Counted from the first letter of the stretch, positions 26,335 through 36,245 are shown. The stretch: 64,000 nucleotides of DNA from Fusobacterium ulcerans (GCF_003019675.1 NZ_CP028105.1:3240282-3304281), one strand, 5' to 3'. The notes: generated by a model not told the origin, from the letters alone. Translations and numbers: made by a program.

Positions 26335-27389
26335 GCCATCACCTCTTTAAGAGCCTGTAACACTTTTATATTATTTTCTCTATTTTTTATTGCAAGTCTT
26401 ATATACTGCTCATTTAAAAACATAAAGTTAGAAGCATCTCTTACTACTACACCTTTTTCTATCATTTCATCTCTTACTACAGATGAATTTTTCTTCAAAA
26501 GTTTTACTAGGATAAAGTTCACATTAGTTTTGAAAGTTTTTATATTTTCAATTTTACAGCTTTCTTCATAGAACCATTTCTTTTCTTCCTCTATCCAATT
26601 TTCAGTTGCTTCTATATATTCCTTGTCCCACAGCATAATTTTACCAGCTATATCAGCAAAACTATTTACACTCCATGGCTCTTTATATTTCTCCATCTTT
26701 TTCATTATCTCTTCATCATAAGTTATTCCATACCCTAATCTTACTCCTGGTACAGCAAAAAACTTAGTCAGTGCTCTCATTACAAAAATATTTTTATCCT
26801 CTAAAAGTACACTTGTCATATCTTCCCAGCCTCTTATAAATTCTATAAAAGCTTCATCTATAAACAATTTTATTCCCTTTTCAGATAAAACATCATTTAT
26901 CTTTTTTATATTCTCCAAAGAAATAAAGCTTCCAGTAGGATTATTCGGGTTGCATATAACCACCAGATCACATTGAGGTACTTCTTTTAGAAAACTTTCT
27001 ATATCTAAATTATAATTATTTTCTTCCAATAGAGGATAGTGAATTATTTCACTTTCCACACTGTCTAAAGCTCTTTTATACTCAGCAAAACTTGGAGATA
27101 TTATCAATGTTTTTTTAGGCTTCATAGCTTTCATATACAAAAACAAAATTTCTGTTGCACCATTTCCAGCTATTATATTTTTAATATCAACTTTGTTATA
27201 TCTTCCTATATTTTCTCTTAACTCTACATAGTCAGGGTCTGGATACTTTTCAAGAATATCAAAGTTCTCTATTATTGCTCTTTTGAAAGATTCAGGCACT
27301 CCCAGAGGATTTATATTAGAACTGTAATCTAATAATTCTCCCTTTCCCTCTCTTTTCAATCTGTAGATATTTCCTCCATGCAGATCCAT
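26331..27389 (-). CDS. cobD: Threonine-phosphate decarboxylase (PLP aminotransferase fold)
   Basis: 352 residues. The start 'DLHGGNIYRLKREGKGELLDYSSNINPLGVP' region is the usual CobD beginning, 'VVICNPNNPTGSF' is the aminotransferase class I/II motif, and the PLP Lys is in 'RALTKFFAVPGVRLGYG'. It makes (R)-1-amino-2-propanol phosphate, the linker between the corrin ring and nucleotide loop. Its place among cbi genes separates it from histidinol-phosphate aminotransferase, the main alternative. Confidence 0.9.
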   Translation of the reverse strand: MDLHGGNIYRLKREGKGELLDYSSNINPLGVPESFKRAIIENFDILEKYPDPDYVELRENIGRYNKVDIKNIIAGNGATEILFLYMKAMKPKKTLIISPSFAEYKRALDSVESEIIHYPLLEENNYNLDIESFLKEVPQCDLVVICNPNNPTGSFISLENIKKINDVLSEKGIKLFIDEAFIEFIRGWEDMTSVLLEDKNIFVMRALTKFFAVPGVRLGYGITYDEEIMKKMEKYKEPWSVNSFADIAGKIMLWDKEYIEATENWIEEEKKWFYEESCKIENIKTFKTNVNFILVKLLKKNSSVVRDEMIEKGVVVRDASNFMFLNEQYIRLAIKNRENNIKVLQALKEVMA

Positions 27390-27401
27390 CTTTTTCTCCT
27401 T

Positions 27402-28370
27402 CTACATCTTTTTTAGTAATAAATCTAATAAATAAGTAATCACTGTAAATAATACTATTCCCACCCATGAAGATACATAGAGAAGCTTTATAGCTTTCAT
27501 AATATCTCTCAAATCAAAACTTTTCTTTTTATCTCCAATAGTTGGTTTTTCATATATCTTTCCAAAATAACTTGTCTTTCCTCCAAACTGCACTCCCAAT
27601 GCTCCAGCAAATGCTGCCTCTGAGTTTCCAGAGTTTGGACTTGAATGATTCAATCTGTCTCTTGAAAATATTTTCCAAGCACCTTTATAATCAAATCTCA
27701 ATATCATTGCTGCTAGAGGTATGATGAATCCCCCTGCTATTCTTGCAGGAATGAAGTTAACCACATCATCTGTTTTTGCAGAGACCATTCCAAAATCCAT
27801 ATATTTATCATTTTTGTAACCTACCATAGAATCAAGAGTATTTATTGCTTTGTATCCCATAGCAAAAGGAAGGGCAAGAGAAACTCCGTCTATATGTATA
27901 AAGCTTCCTAAAAAAGCAAAGAACATTGGCGCTATAACTCCATCTACACTGTTTTCGCTTATTGTTTCAAGAACGCTTCTTGTAATCTGACCAATATCCA
28001 TATTTCCAGTATCTCTGCTTACAAGATAAGAAAGTTCTTTCTTAGCCTTTTCCAGATCTCCCTCTGTAAGTATTTTACATACTCTGAATCCTTCATCTGC
28101 CAGACTTTTTGTAGCAAGAGTAGTGTACAGAAAGAATATCTCCAAAATATATGAAATAGCTGATATATAGTAAGATACAATAAATGTAACTCCCACTACT
28201 ATTATAGTAAGAAAAGCTCCTGAGATTTTTTTATTAGAAGTTTTATATAATATTTTTTCTAAAAAATTAATAAAGACTCCTATAATTCTCACAGGATGTG
28301 GAAACCAGTGGGGATCTCCAAATATTAAATCCATTACATATGCAATTCCATATTTCATTATAAAATTCAT
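27402..28370 (-). CDS. cbiB: Adenosylcobinamide-phosphate synthase, membrane protein
   Basis: 322 residues with about five hydrophobic segments. 'MDLIFGDPHWFPHPVRIIG' near the start, 'LSYLVSRDTGNMDIGQITRSVLETISENSVDGVIAPM'-type central region and 'NSGNSEAAFAGALGVQFGG' are CbiB/CobD family marks. The enzyme joins cobyric acid to aminopropanol phosphate at the membrane. It lies between cbiP (three bases away) and the decarboxylase that makes its substrate. Confidence 0.93.
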   Translation of the reverse strand: MNFIMKYGIAYVMDLIFGDPHWFPHPVRIIGVFINFLEKILYKTSNKKISGAFLTIIVVGVTFIVSYYISAISYILEIFFLYTTLATKSLADEGFRVCKILTEGDLEKAKKELSYLVSRDTGNMDIGQITRSVLETISENSVDGVIAPMFFAFLGSFIHIDGVSLALPFAMGYKAINTLDSMVGYKNDKYMDFGMVSAKTDDVVNFIPARIAGGFIIPLAAMILRFDYKGAWKIFSRDRLNHSSPNSGNSEAAFAGALGVQFGGKTSYFGKIYEKPTIGDKKKSFDLRDIMKAIKLLYVSSWVGIVLFTVITYLLDLLLKKM

Positions 28371-28373
28371 TTT

Positions 28374-29852
28374 CTACTCACCTAGTATTTCATATATTTT
28401 TTTCATATCTAAATTCTCTCTGAATATCTTTTCAAGCTTATCAAATTCCTGCTCTCTGTACTCATCAAAAGTTATTCCAGCTTCCATTTTCTCCAAGCCT
28501 TTTTTCTCTCTTATCTTATTTAGTATATTTCTTGTTACCTCTTCATTATCAAATATTCCATGAAGATATGTTCCAAATACATTATCTTTTACCACTGCAA
28601 CTGTATGGTCATCATCAGTCACTGATTTTTCATTTCCAGCAGTAACTCCCTGATGTATCTCATATCCTTTTATTTTTACTCCATCCAGTCCTGAAATGAT
28701 TCCAGCGGTATTTTTAAGCTCTCCAGAATACTGAGTAGTATTTTTTTCTTTTTCCATTATAGTTTCCATATCCAATATACCAAGTCCCGGTATCTCTTTA
28801 ATGTCACTTTCGATTCCATATGGATCTTTTACTTTCTCTCCAAGCATTTGGAATCCACCACAGATTCCTATTACTGCTGTTCCTTTTCTTGAAGCTTTTA
28901 TGATTTCAACAGCTATTCCTCTGTCTTTCAAATCTTTCAAATCATCTATTGTATTTTTAGAACCAGGTATGACGATCATATCCTCATCTCCCAATTCATC
29001 TGCTGAAGTCACATAATTTATGCTTACATCTTCCTGTATGCTTAGAGCATCTATATCTGTAAAGTTAGAAATATGTTTTAGTTTTATAACTGAAACTTTT
29101 ATTCCCTTAGTGTCTTTTGATTTTTTAAATTTATCTGTTAAGCTGTCTTCATCTTCTATATCTACATCACTATATGGAAGTACTCCTACTATTGGGACTC
29201 CTGTAAGTTCCTCCAGTTTTTTCAGTCCCGGTTTAAGTATCTCTACATCTCCCCTGAACTTATTTATTATTACACCTTTTACTCTGGCTCTCTCTTCTGG
29301 TGCCATAAGCATTATAGTTCCATATACAGAAGCAAATACTCCTCCTCTGTCTATATCTGCAACTAAAATTACTGGTGCATCTGCCATGGCAGCCATTCCC
29401 ATATTAGCTATATCTTCCTCTTTGATATTGATTTCTACTGGACTTCCTGCCCCTTCTATTACACATATATCAAAGTTTTCTCTGATTTTATTATATGAGT
29501 TCATTATTTCTGGCTTCAAAGTAAGTTTGAACTTTCCATACTCCATTCCGCTCATATTTCCAATAGATTTTCCATTTACTATAACTTGTATTTTTCTTGC
29601 AGTTGTAGGCTTTAATAAAATTGGATTCATGTAGGCTCTTGGTTCTATTTTTCCAGCCATAGCCTGAACTACCTGAGCTCTTCCCATTTCATCTCCATCT
29701 TTTGTTATAAATGAATTTAATGCCATATTCTGTGATTTGAAAGGAGCTACACTATATCCATCATTATAGAAAATTCTGCATAATCCTGTTACAGTTATAC
29801 TTTTTCCAGCTCCTGATGATGTTCCAACTACCATTAGATTTCTATGCTTCAT
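28374..29852 (-). CDS. cbiP: Cobyric acid synthase
   Basis: 492 residues. The BioD-like domain starts with 'MVVGTSSGAGKSITVTGLCR' (P-loop), then 'FKSQNMALNSFITKDGDEMGRAQ', a CbiP/CobQ mark. The glutaminase domain has Cys in 'VIGICGGFQMLGEKV' and His in 'GTYLHGIFDNEE'. It amidates four side chains of adenosyl-cobyrinate diamide. It is the first gene of the operon, about 380 bases after the riboswitch aptamer, with SD GAGGGAGTAGGT before the ATG. Confidence 0.95.
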   Translation of the reverse strand: MKHRNLMVVGTSSGAGKSITVTGLCRIFYNDGYSVAPFKSQNMALNSFITKDGDEMGRAQVVQAMAGKIEPRAYMNPILLKPTTARKIQVIVNGKSIGNMSGMEYGKFKLTLKPEIMNSYNKIRENFDICVIEGAGSPVEINIKEEDIANMGMAAMADAPVILVADIDRGGVFASVYGTIMLMAPEERARVKGVIINKFRGDVEILKPGLKKLEELTGVPIVGVLPYSDVDIEDEDSLTDKFKKSKDTKGIKVSVIKLKHISNFTDIDALSIQEDVSINYVTSADELGDEDMIVIPGSKNTIDDLKDLKDRGIAVEIIKASRKGTAVIGICGGFQMLGEKVKDPYGIESDIKEIPGLGILDMETIMEKEKNTTQYSGELKNTAGIISGLDGVKIKGYEIHQGVTAGNEKSVTDDDHTVAVVKDNVFGTYLHGIFDNEEVTRNILNKIREKKGLEKMEAGITFDEYREQEFDKLEKIFRENLDMKKIYEILGE

Positions 29853-29884
29853 ACCTACTCCCTCATGAATATTTTTATACTAAA

Positions 29885-30158
29885 AAAAGGTGCCATAAAT
29901 ACAGAAATATAATTTTAGAGTTTTTCCAGTAGAAATATTTATTATTAATTTTGTTCATAAAACGTAAAGAAGATAAGGATTACAACAGTTCCACTGTTGC
30001 ATCTCAGTAATTATGGCAGTTAAAATTAACTGCTTAATTACTGGAAACTCATTTCTCTCAAACATACTGTTTTCTACATTTTATTCACTTCATTAATTAC
30101 ACAAATCTTTCTAATTTCCAAATCTCTAAAACTTAATCTAGCTTCTTGGTCACCTTTA
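29885..30158. repeat. Two-hairpin structured repeat, copy A, in the cbi operon leader
   Basis: The core at 29975-30047 (plus-strand view) holds AAGGA, a CAACAGT/ACTGTTG hairpin (29983-29999), CTCAGTAATTA pairing with TAATTACTG (30005-30013 with 30035-30043), an inner GCAGTTAA/TTAACTGC stem, and then GGAAA. The same order and anchor sequences occur at 62480-62556 with different inner stems that still pair. On the minus strand the outer arms AAAGGTGACCA (from 30158) and TGGCACCTTT (to 29885) can close the element and are followed by a T-run, like a long terminator ahead of cbiP. Confidence 0.5.
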
Positions 30159-30229
30159 TCATTTTTAATATATTATTTTCAAGCACTTTTTTCTCCTCCA
30201 AATTTAATACTGGAGAGAAGTATAGTAAA

Positions 30230-30405
30230 TATACACTTCCCGTCCCCGCAGGATAGTTAAAAGTTTTTAAGGCAGGTCTCCTGACTCAGACTCATTCTAC
30301 TAACAGCCCTTCCCGAAATATTTCAGTGGTTAATCTGCTTTCGTCATCTTCACAGTGGCGGGACCGTGTAAGTTTTTCACTTAGCTTCCCTTTTAATTGC
30401 ACATA
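30230..30405 (-). promoter_or_regulatory. Adenosylcobalamin (B12) riboswitch
   Basis: Reading the minus strand: GGTCCCGCCACTGTG (30366-30352) contains the conserved GCCACTG box; then CGGGAAGG (30317-30310) and GAGTCAGGAGACCTGCC (30287-30271), the hallmark B12-box end of the cobalamin riboswitch. It lies between a consensus promoter and the cobalamin operon. It should repress the operon when adenosylcobalamin is abundant. A GAAGTGTATA/TATACTTC hairpin at 30237-30217 may be part of the expression platform. Confidence 0.93.
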
Positions 30406-30439
30406 TGCAAACCCTAAAAAATTTATTTTTCACACACCA

Positions 30440-30468
30440 ATTATACAAATTATTAATACTTTAGTCAA
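30440..30468 (-). promoter_or_regulatory. Promoter of the cobalamin operon
   Basis: On the minus strand: TTGACT (30468-30463), a 17-base spacer, TATAAT (30445-30440). The transcript would begin near 30433 and enter the riboswitch at once. Confidence 0.8.
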
Positions 30469-30551
30469 GCTTTTTAAATGGCTAAATCAGCAGGAACTAT
30501 GCAGAAAATAACTGTATCGAAAGATATTAATCTATTTTATTTATAAAGAGG

Positions 30552-32405
30552 TTACTTTAAAAAAGAAGATTTTTTATCAAAATATCCAACTTTCTCATAA
30601 AAATATTCTGGGTGCAAAAGATAGAGATAACTCTTACCTCTGCTGCAAGCTACATAAAATAATCTCTTCTCCTCTTCCAGATTTTTTTCTTCAATATTGC
30701 TGGGAAAAACGCCTTCCAAAAGTGTTGGTATAAATACCGCTTCCCATTCCAATCCCTTAGAGGCATGAACAGATAGAACAGAGACTTTATTTTTAGTTAT
30801 TTTTCCTTCAACAGCTAAAATACCTCTTAGCTCTCTAATATATATTTCTAAGCTTTTCTTTTCTTTTACACTACTCTTTATTGTTTTTAATTTCTCTACC
30901 TCTTCATTAGTAAAAATGGTTTTTTCCTTAATTATTTCAAACATTAGTTTTTCACATTTATTTAATATTTCACTTAAAGGGTAATCTGATATTTTATCAC
31001 TTATCCTTATTATTCGATTTAAAACTTTATTGTCTATATTCTTTCTTTTCATTATATTTAATACAGAATAGGAATAATTCCTTGGCAGTACCTTTACCAA
31101 TTCCTCCAGTTTTAAAATGTCTTCCTTATCATTCCATACTTCCAATATTTTTAAGTAAATATCTACAGGACTTCCAAAAGAAATCTCACTGTTCTTCTGT
31201 AAATTAAAAGGTATATTTTTCTCCTTCATTATTTTTTCCAACTTATTGATTATATATTTATTGCGATAGAGAATTGCCATTTCTTCATAAGGGATTCCTT
31301 TTTCTTTTAGCTCTTCTATCTTTCTGCAAATATATTCCCCTTGCTTTTCTTCATTTAGAAAGCCGATAACATGAGGTTTTTCTCCCTTCTTCATAGTTCC
31401 TTTTACATTTTTATTGTATTTCAAAAGGAACTTTTTAGATATTTTATTTGTATACTCTATTATTTCATCACTGCTTCTATAGTTTTTTTCCAATTTTATC
31501 ATCTGACTATTAGGAAAATCCTTTCCAAATCTAAGTATATTTTCAAAGTCTGCACCTCTGAATCCATATATACTTTGGTAGTCATCTCCCACTGCCATTA
31601 TATTTCCATTTGTTCCAGCCAGCATTTTTAAAAATTCCCTTTGAACAGAATTAGTATCCTGATACTCATCTACTATGATATATTTATATTTTTCTCTTAA
31701 TAACTCAAGAAAAACTTTATCTGTTTTTAATTTTCTCAATACTTTTTCTATTAAATCTTCAAAGTCATACATTTGAAACTCTTTTTTGAATCTCCTGTAC
31801 TTTATTTTTAAAAATTCCAGCTCCTCCAAATAACCTTTCTCTTTTTCATTTAAAAATTCTGACATATCTTTTTTTCTGCTTCTTGCAGCTTCAAATATTT
31901 CAATTACTCTTTTTTCAGAAAGAAAGTTACCCTTATTTTTATCTTTTAATGAATATTCACGAATAAGGAGGCTTATCACAGTACTATTTCTATTTTCATC
32001 TATTATATTTAATTTCTCTATCCCAAATATATTTTTATATTTAATGAGGAGTTCAGCACAAAGGGAATGAAATGTTGAAATTGACACTTTATTTTCTCTA
32101 TTTTCAGTAAGGTTTTCCAATCTCTCTTTCATTTCCAAAGCAGCTTTTTTAGTAAATGTAAGCATCAAAATATTTTCTTCTGCTAATCCCTTTTCTATCA
32201 TAAAGGCAGTCCTATATACTATAGTTCTTGTCTTTCCAGAGCCTGCTCCAGCTATCACCAAATATTGTCCTTCTATAAATGTCAGTGCTCTTAGCTGCTC
32301 TTCATTTAATTCTTTGGAATAGTTTATCCTATACTGCCCATTTAAAATATTTCTATCAAAGTCTTTTATCTCACGTTTTTCCAGTTTTTTTACAAGATAT
32401 TTCAA
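30552..32405 (-). CDS. UvrD/PcrA-like superfamily 1 DNA helicase, start uncertain
   Basis: 617 residues from TTG 32405. Motifs: Q-region 'LNEEQLRAL', Walker A AGAGSGKTR, Ia 'MLTFTKKAALEM', Walker B 'YIIVDEYQDTN', III 'VGDDYQSIYGFRGAD', IV 'LEKNYRSS', V 'SVLSVHASKGLEWEAVF', VI 'EEKRLFYVACSRGK'. It is shorter than typical PcrA (about 720) in domain 2B and the C-tail. The frame is open 35 more codons to 32510, where an AGGAGG at 32524-32519 points with 8-base spacing at an ATA codon; this may be the real start. The gene directly follows the oxidoreductase stop. Confidence 0.85.
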   Translation of the reverse strand: MKYLVKKLEKREIKDFDRNILNGQYRINYSKELNEEQLRALTFIEGQYLVIAGAGSGKTRTIVYRTAFMIEKGLAEENILMLTFTKKAALEMKERLENLTENRENKVSISTFHSLCAELLIKYKNIFGIEKLNIIDENRNSTVISLLIREYSLKDKNKGNFLSEKRVIEIFEAARSRKKDMSEFLNEKEKGYLEELEFLKIKYRRFKKEFQMYDFEDLIEKVLRKLKTDKVFLELLREKYKYIIVDEYQDTNSVQREFLKMLAGTNGNIMAVGDDYQSIYGFRGADFENILRFGKDFPNSQMIKLEKNYRSSDEIIEYTNKISKKFLLKYNKNVKGTMKKGEKPHVIGFLNEEKQGEYICRKIEELKEKGIPYEEMAILYRNKYIINKLEKIMKEKNIPFNLQKNSEISFGSPVDIYLKILEVWNDKEDILKLEELVKVLPRNYSYSVLNIMKRKNIDNKVLNRIIRISDKISDYPLSEILNKCEKLMFEIIKEKTIFTNEEVEKLKTIKSSVKEKKSLEIYIRELRGILAVEGKITKNKVSVLSVHASKGLEWEAVFIPTLLEGVFPSNIEEKNLEEEKRLFYVACSRGKSYLYLLHPEYFYEKVGYFDKKSSFLK

Positions 32406-32522
32406 TTCCTCTTCAATTTTATTTTTTTCATTATTACTGCTTTTCCTAAAAAATTTTATATCTTCCTTTTCTTTCTCCTTCTGAAATACCTTTAAAAATG
32501 TTTCAAATATTTTACTCTCCTC

Positions 32523-33482
32523 CTAGTTTTTATTAGCCAGATTCTCCATAATTTCAACTACTTTTCTTGAATTTTTATGGCTGTTTACATCAGATTCAAG
32601 TTTCTTTCCTTTGATAAGATTTATAAATTCCATTGCTTCATAAACCATATCATTTTTATGAATATCTATTTCTATTTTTTCTTCTCTTCCATCTCTATAT
32701 ACTATTTTTACATCTTTCACAGTGGAAAGTTTTCCAATTATTATTGATCCCTTTTCTCCCTGTATTTCTGAAGGTGTTTTTGAATCAGTTATTTTTGAAT
32801 ATGTAATGCTTGCTATTTTATCACTGTACTTTAAGATTATATTTCCATATCCATCTGCTCCGCTGCTTACCAGATAGTTTCCTCCCATATATTCCTCTGG
32901 TATTCCAAACATACCAATAGTAAAATACAATGGATAAACTCCTATATCGTATAACGCCCCACCAGAAAACTTAGGATCAAATATATTTGTAAGCTCCCCT
33001 TTTTTCAAATTGTCATATCTTGAAGAATACTGACAATAGCTGGCTGATATACCTCTTACTGGTCCTATTTTCTCCAAGCTCTCTTTTATTACATTAAAAT
33101 TTGGATTCAGTGTGGGTCTCATAGCTTCCATCAATACCACATTATTTTCTTTTGCTGTTTTTATCATTTCGTCTAATTCTTTTACAGTTGGAGCAATAGC
33201 TTTTTCACAAATTACATGCTTTCCATTTTCCATCATTTTTATAGCCTGTGATGGATGAAGTCCATTTGGAGAAGCAATATATACTGCATCTACTTTTTGA
33301 CTTTCAGCCATTTCCTCCAATGAAAGATATATTGTTTTTATATCATGTTTTGTAGCAAAATAATCCCCTTTTTCTACACTTCTTGAATATACTGCTGTTA
33401 CTTCACATTTTTTTATAGTTTTCAGTGCCTCTACAAATTTATCACTTATACAGCTTGTTCCTATTATCCCGAATCTTACCAT
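32523..33482 (-). CDS. Gfo/Idh/MocA family NAD(P)-dependent oxidoreductase
   Basis: 319 residues. The N-terminal Rossmann domain has 'RFGIIGTSCISDKFVEAL' and 'VDAVYIASPNGLHPSQAIKMMENGKHVICEKA', containing the conserved EKP-like segment as EKAIAP (Pro replaced by Ala, then shifted). The C-terminal domain has 'GGALYDIGVYPLYF', as in trans-1,2-dihydrobenzene-1,2-diol dehydrogenase-like members. The substrate is unknown, perhaps a sugar or inositol derivative. It is transcribed before the helicase (which it overlaps closely) and after the permease gene. Confidence 0.82.
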   Translation of the reverse strand: MVRFGIIGTSCISDKFVEALKTIKKCEVTAVYSRSVEKGDYFATKHDIKTIYLSLEEMAESQKVDAVYIASPNGLHPSQAIKMMENGKHVICEKAIAPTVKELDEMIKTAKENNVVLMEAMRPTLNPNFNVIKESLEKIGPVRGISASYCQYSSRYDNLKKGELTNIFDPKFSGGALYDIGVYPLYFTIGMFGIPEEYMGGNYLVSSGADGYGNIILKYSDKIASITYSKITDSKTPSEIQGEKGSIIIGKLSTVKDVKIVYRDGREEKIEIDIHKNDMVYEAMEFINLIKGKKLESDVNSHKNSRKVVEIMENLANKN

Positions 33483-33512
33483 TTTTTCCCTCCATGAATT
33501 ATATATTTGTTA

Positions 33513-35030
33513 TTAATCTCGATCTTTTAAGTATTCCCCTAAAATAAACAATGAAAATACTATTAAAAGTATCACTGAACTAAAGGCTGCACTTTCCAGA
33601 TATTTTTTATTGGATACCAGAGAATAGTTTACCAGTGAAGCAACAGGGACTATATCCCCTAACTGCATAGTGTACCCTATTGTAAATTCTCCAAATACAA
33701 TTGCGAATATCTGTAAAAATGCTGACAAAAAAATATTCTTTAAAATTGGAAACTCTATATATATAAATCTTTCAAATCCATTACTGCAATCCAATAGTGA
33801 ACTTTCAAGAAGATTTACAGGAAATTTTTTTATATATTGATACATAAAGGAATATCCTATTGGAATACTTACCAAAATATATCCTATTCCTAAAAGCACG
33901 AGCAGAGGAATATTAAAAAGTACATTGAGATAAAAAAGTGCCACTGCTAAGAAAGCTCCTGATATTCCAAGATTTGAAAAAATTATTACGTCTGTTATTC
34001 TGCTGTAGTTTTTTATTATAAAATAGATGACAATTATTGAAATAAAACTCACTGCTGCTGATATTCCTATAGAATTCATTATCCCTCTTATCACTTCATA
34101 ATCTTCATTAAAGCTCTTTGAGAATATTCTCATATATGCTTTAATTGAAAATTCTCCAGTATAATAATTATAGAAAGAAAAAAGAAAACTTGAAGCAACA
34201 ATTAAATATTGTAAGAATAGATAAACTATTGAATATCCTCTAAAAAATATATTCTGTTTTTTATATTCCTCTTCTCCTTCCAGTTCATATTCTTTTACAA
34301 ATACCCCAGTCAGATTAAGTATTATCAATATAAAAAACTGAATCATTCCAAATATCATTGCTTTTGAAAAATTAAGCTCTCCCATGAGGGTAGATGCTAT
34401 CTCCACTTCTAAAGTAGAAAATCTTATTCCTCCAAGAGACAGAATTATTCCAAATCCTGTAAAGCAATATGTAAATACTAAAATAAATCCTCGAAATATT
34501 TGTGGGAGTATCAAAGGAAGCTGTCCTGAAAAAAATATTCTTATATTTCCTGCCCCTTCCATTTTTAATGCCTCTGTGAGTTCCTTAGGCACTCTTTTCA
34601 GCCCTTCGCTGATGTACTTGATAAATATAGGCGAGTTGTAAAATACATTGGCTATTATGATAGCTTTAAGAGAGTACAGTATTCCCAGTCCTTTAAAAAA
34701 TTCCATATTAAAAATAATCGAAAATATTGTCACTGTAGATATTATTGGAAAAAAGAAGGGGATAAAAAGAAGACCATGAAGAAGCCTGCTTACTATCCCT
34801 TTTTCATAAGCTGCAAAATATGCTGGTATGATTGCTATAGCAAGAGCTGCCATTGTTGAATAGAATCCCTGCTTTATTGAAAATAAAACTATATCAAGAG
34901 TTTTCCTCTCAAAAAAAATACCTGTATCTTCTATTTTAAAAAAATCTCTCATAAAAAAATATAAAGGTATAAACCATACTAAAGCATAAAGTACATTTAT
35001 ATAAATTTTTGTTTTTTCTCTGTTTTTCAT
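33513..35030 (-). CDS. ABC transporter permease of the iron/thiamine type (two fused domains)
   Basis: 505 residues with about 12 hydrophobic segments in two binding-protein-dependent transport domains. Each has an EAA-like loop: 'ELTEALKMEGAGNIRIFFSGQLPLILP' in the first half and 'LLESSLLDCSNGFERFIYIEFPILK' in the second. The double-domain layout matches FbpB/ThiP-type permeases. I place the start at ATG 35030, because AAAGGA lies 8 bases before it; the longer GTG frame at 35054 lacks an SD. No ATPase or binding protein gene is next to it, which is unusual. Confidence 0.78.
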   Translation of the reverse strand: MKNREKTKIYINVLYALVWFIPLYFFMRDFFKIEDTGIFFERKTLDIVLFSIKQGFYSTMAALAIAIIPAYFAAYEKGIVSRLLHGLLFIPFFFPIISTVTIFSIIFNMEFFKGLGILYSLKAIIIANVFYNSPIFIKYISEGLKRVPKELTEALKMEGAGNIRIFFSGQLPLILPQIFRGFILVFTYCFTGFGIILSLGGIRFSTLEVEIASTLMGELNFSKAMIFGMIQFFILIILNLTGVFVKEYELEGEEEYKKQNIFFRGYSIVYLFLQYLIVASSFLFSFYNYYTGEFSIKAYMRIFSKSFNEDYEVIRGIMNSIGISAAVSFISIIVIYFIIKNYSRITDVIIFSNLGISGAFLAVALFYLNVLFNIPLLVLLGIGYILVSIPIGYSFMYQYIKKFPVNLLESSLLDCSNGFERFIYIEFPILKNIFLSAFLQIFAIVFGEFTIGYTMQLGDIVPVASLVNYSLVSNKKYLESAAFSSVILLIVFSLFILGEYLKDRD

Positions 35031-35187
35031 TCTAGAATTCCTTTCAAATTTCACTTTCTAATCTATTATATCATTATATCAAGTTTCTCTCAATCTCTCT
35101 TTAATAATCCCTTTATAATCTTTTTTTCTTATGATATACTTAACTATATGATAAATTTTTAATATAACTCATTTTCAAGGAGGAAAA

Positions 35188-36180
35188 ATGCTTTATTTTT
35201 TACATGGTGATACTTCCCCTCTTCAAATAAAATATGAAGAGTTGTTAAATAAAATTAAGAATGAATTTTCAAATATCCCTGAAAAATATTTTGATGCTTC
35301 ACAAAAAGAAGATGAACTGTTTCTTCAGGCTGTTTCTACAAATTCTATTTTCAATCCAAAGGAATTATTGATTTTGAGAAGAGCAGAAGATATAAAGAAT
35401 ATTGAAAGTTTTTTTAAATCTTTAAAGCTTTTCAATCTTTCCCAGAAAGAAATTATTATAGTATATGAAGAATTTCTGAATGACTATGGAAAAATTAAAA
35501 ATCCATTATCTAAAAAAGCTCTGGACTCTATTGGAGAAATAGCACAGATAATCTGCTATAGAAAAGAAAATGAAAAAAAAGCCATTACTTTTTACTTACA
35601 GCATGAATTGAATGTATCTGAATATGAAGCTGAAAAATTTGTAGAGATTATTGGAGATGATTTTTTCAAAATAAAAAACGAAGTTGAAAAAGTTAAAAAT
35701 TATTTAGATGGAGATATATTTAATTTAACTAAAGTTATGCCTATCCTTTCCATCACTAAAGAATATAATCACAGAACTCTTATAGAAAATTTTCTTTACA
35801 ATAGAAATGCTGCACCTCTTTTAGAATTTCTTCAAAAGGAAAAAGAATATATGGGATTCCTATATATGACTACAGAAGAACTTCTTCTTAATCTTAAACT
35901 TAATTATCTTTCAAAAGAATCAATAATAACTAAAAATACCTCTTACAAAAAATTTAATGATTCTATTTTTGAAAATACAAAAAAATATTTTAAAAAAGAT
36001 AATGGATTTATGCATCCCTATCAGATATTTTTAAAATTTAAGAATATAGATATATTTAAATCAGAATTTATAGAAAAAAAATTAGAAGAACTTTTACAGG
36101 CTGAATATAGTATAAAAAATGGTACCTTAGATGATGAAATAGCAGTGGAAACTCTTATATTAAATTTTTTTACTGATTAA
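35188..36180 (+). CDS. holA: DNA polymerase III subunit delta
   Basis: 330 residues, the usual length for HolA. 'MLYFLHGDTSPLQIKYEELLNKI' is the start of the AAA-like domain, 'QAVSTNSIFNPKELLILRRAE' and 'KALDSIGEIAQIICYRKENEKKAITFYLQHE' follow, with the clamp-loader middle and a C-terminal collar region ('FMHPYQIFLKFKNIDIFKSEF'). The subunit opens the beta clamp in the clamp-loader complex. SD AAGGAGGAA precedes the ATG. Divergent from the permease gene. Confidence 0.85.
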   Translation: MLYFLHGDTSPLQIKYEELLNKIKNEFSNIPEKYFDASQKEDELFLQAVSTNSIFNPKELLILRRAEDIKNIESFFKSLKLFNLSQKEIIIVYEEFLNDYGKIKNPLSKKALDSIGEIAQIICYRKENEKKAITFYLQHELNVSEYEAEKFVEIIGDDFFKIKNEVEKVKNYLDGDIFNLTKVMPILSITKEYNHRTLIENFLYNRNAAPLLEFLQKEKEYMGFLYMTTEELLLNLKLNYLSKESIITKNTSYKKFNDSIFENTKKYFKKDNGFMHPYQIFLKFKNIDIFKSEFIEKKLEELLQAEYSIKNGTLDDEIAVETLILNFFTD

Positions 36181-36245
36181 AAAGGAAAATTCTATTAAAT
36201 TCGAATACCTAAATTAGACAAAAAATTTTACTGGGAGGTAGTCTT

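Noticed and set aside
30100-30225. Short frames after GGAGGAG in the cobalamin leader
   Set aside because: The GTG frame has 17 codons only; the longer frame lacks a start codon. It is more likely riboswitch expression-platform sequence.
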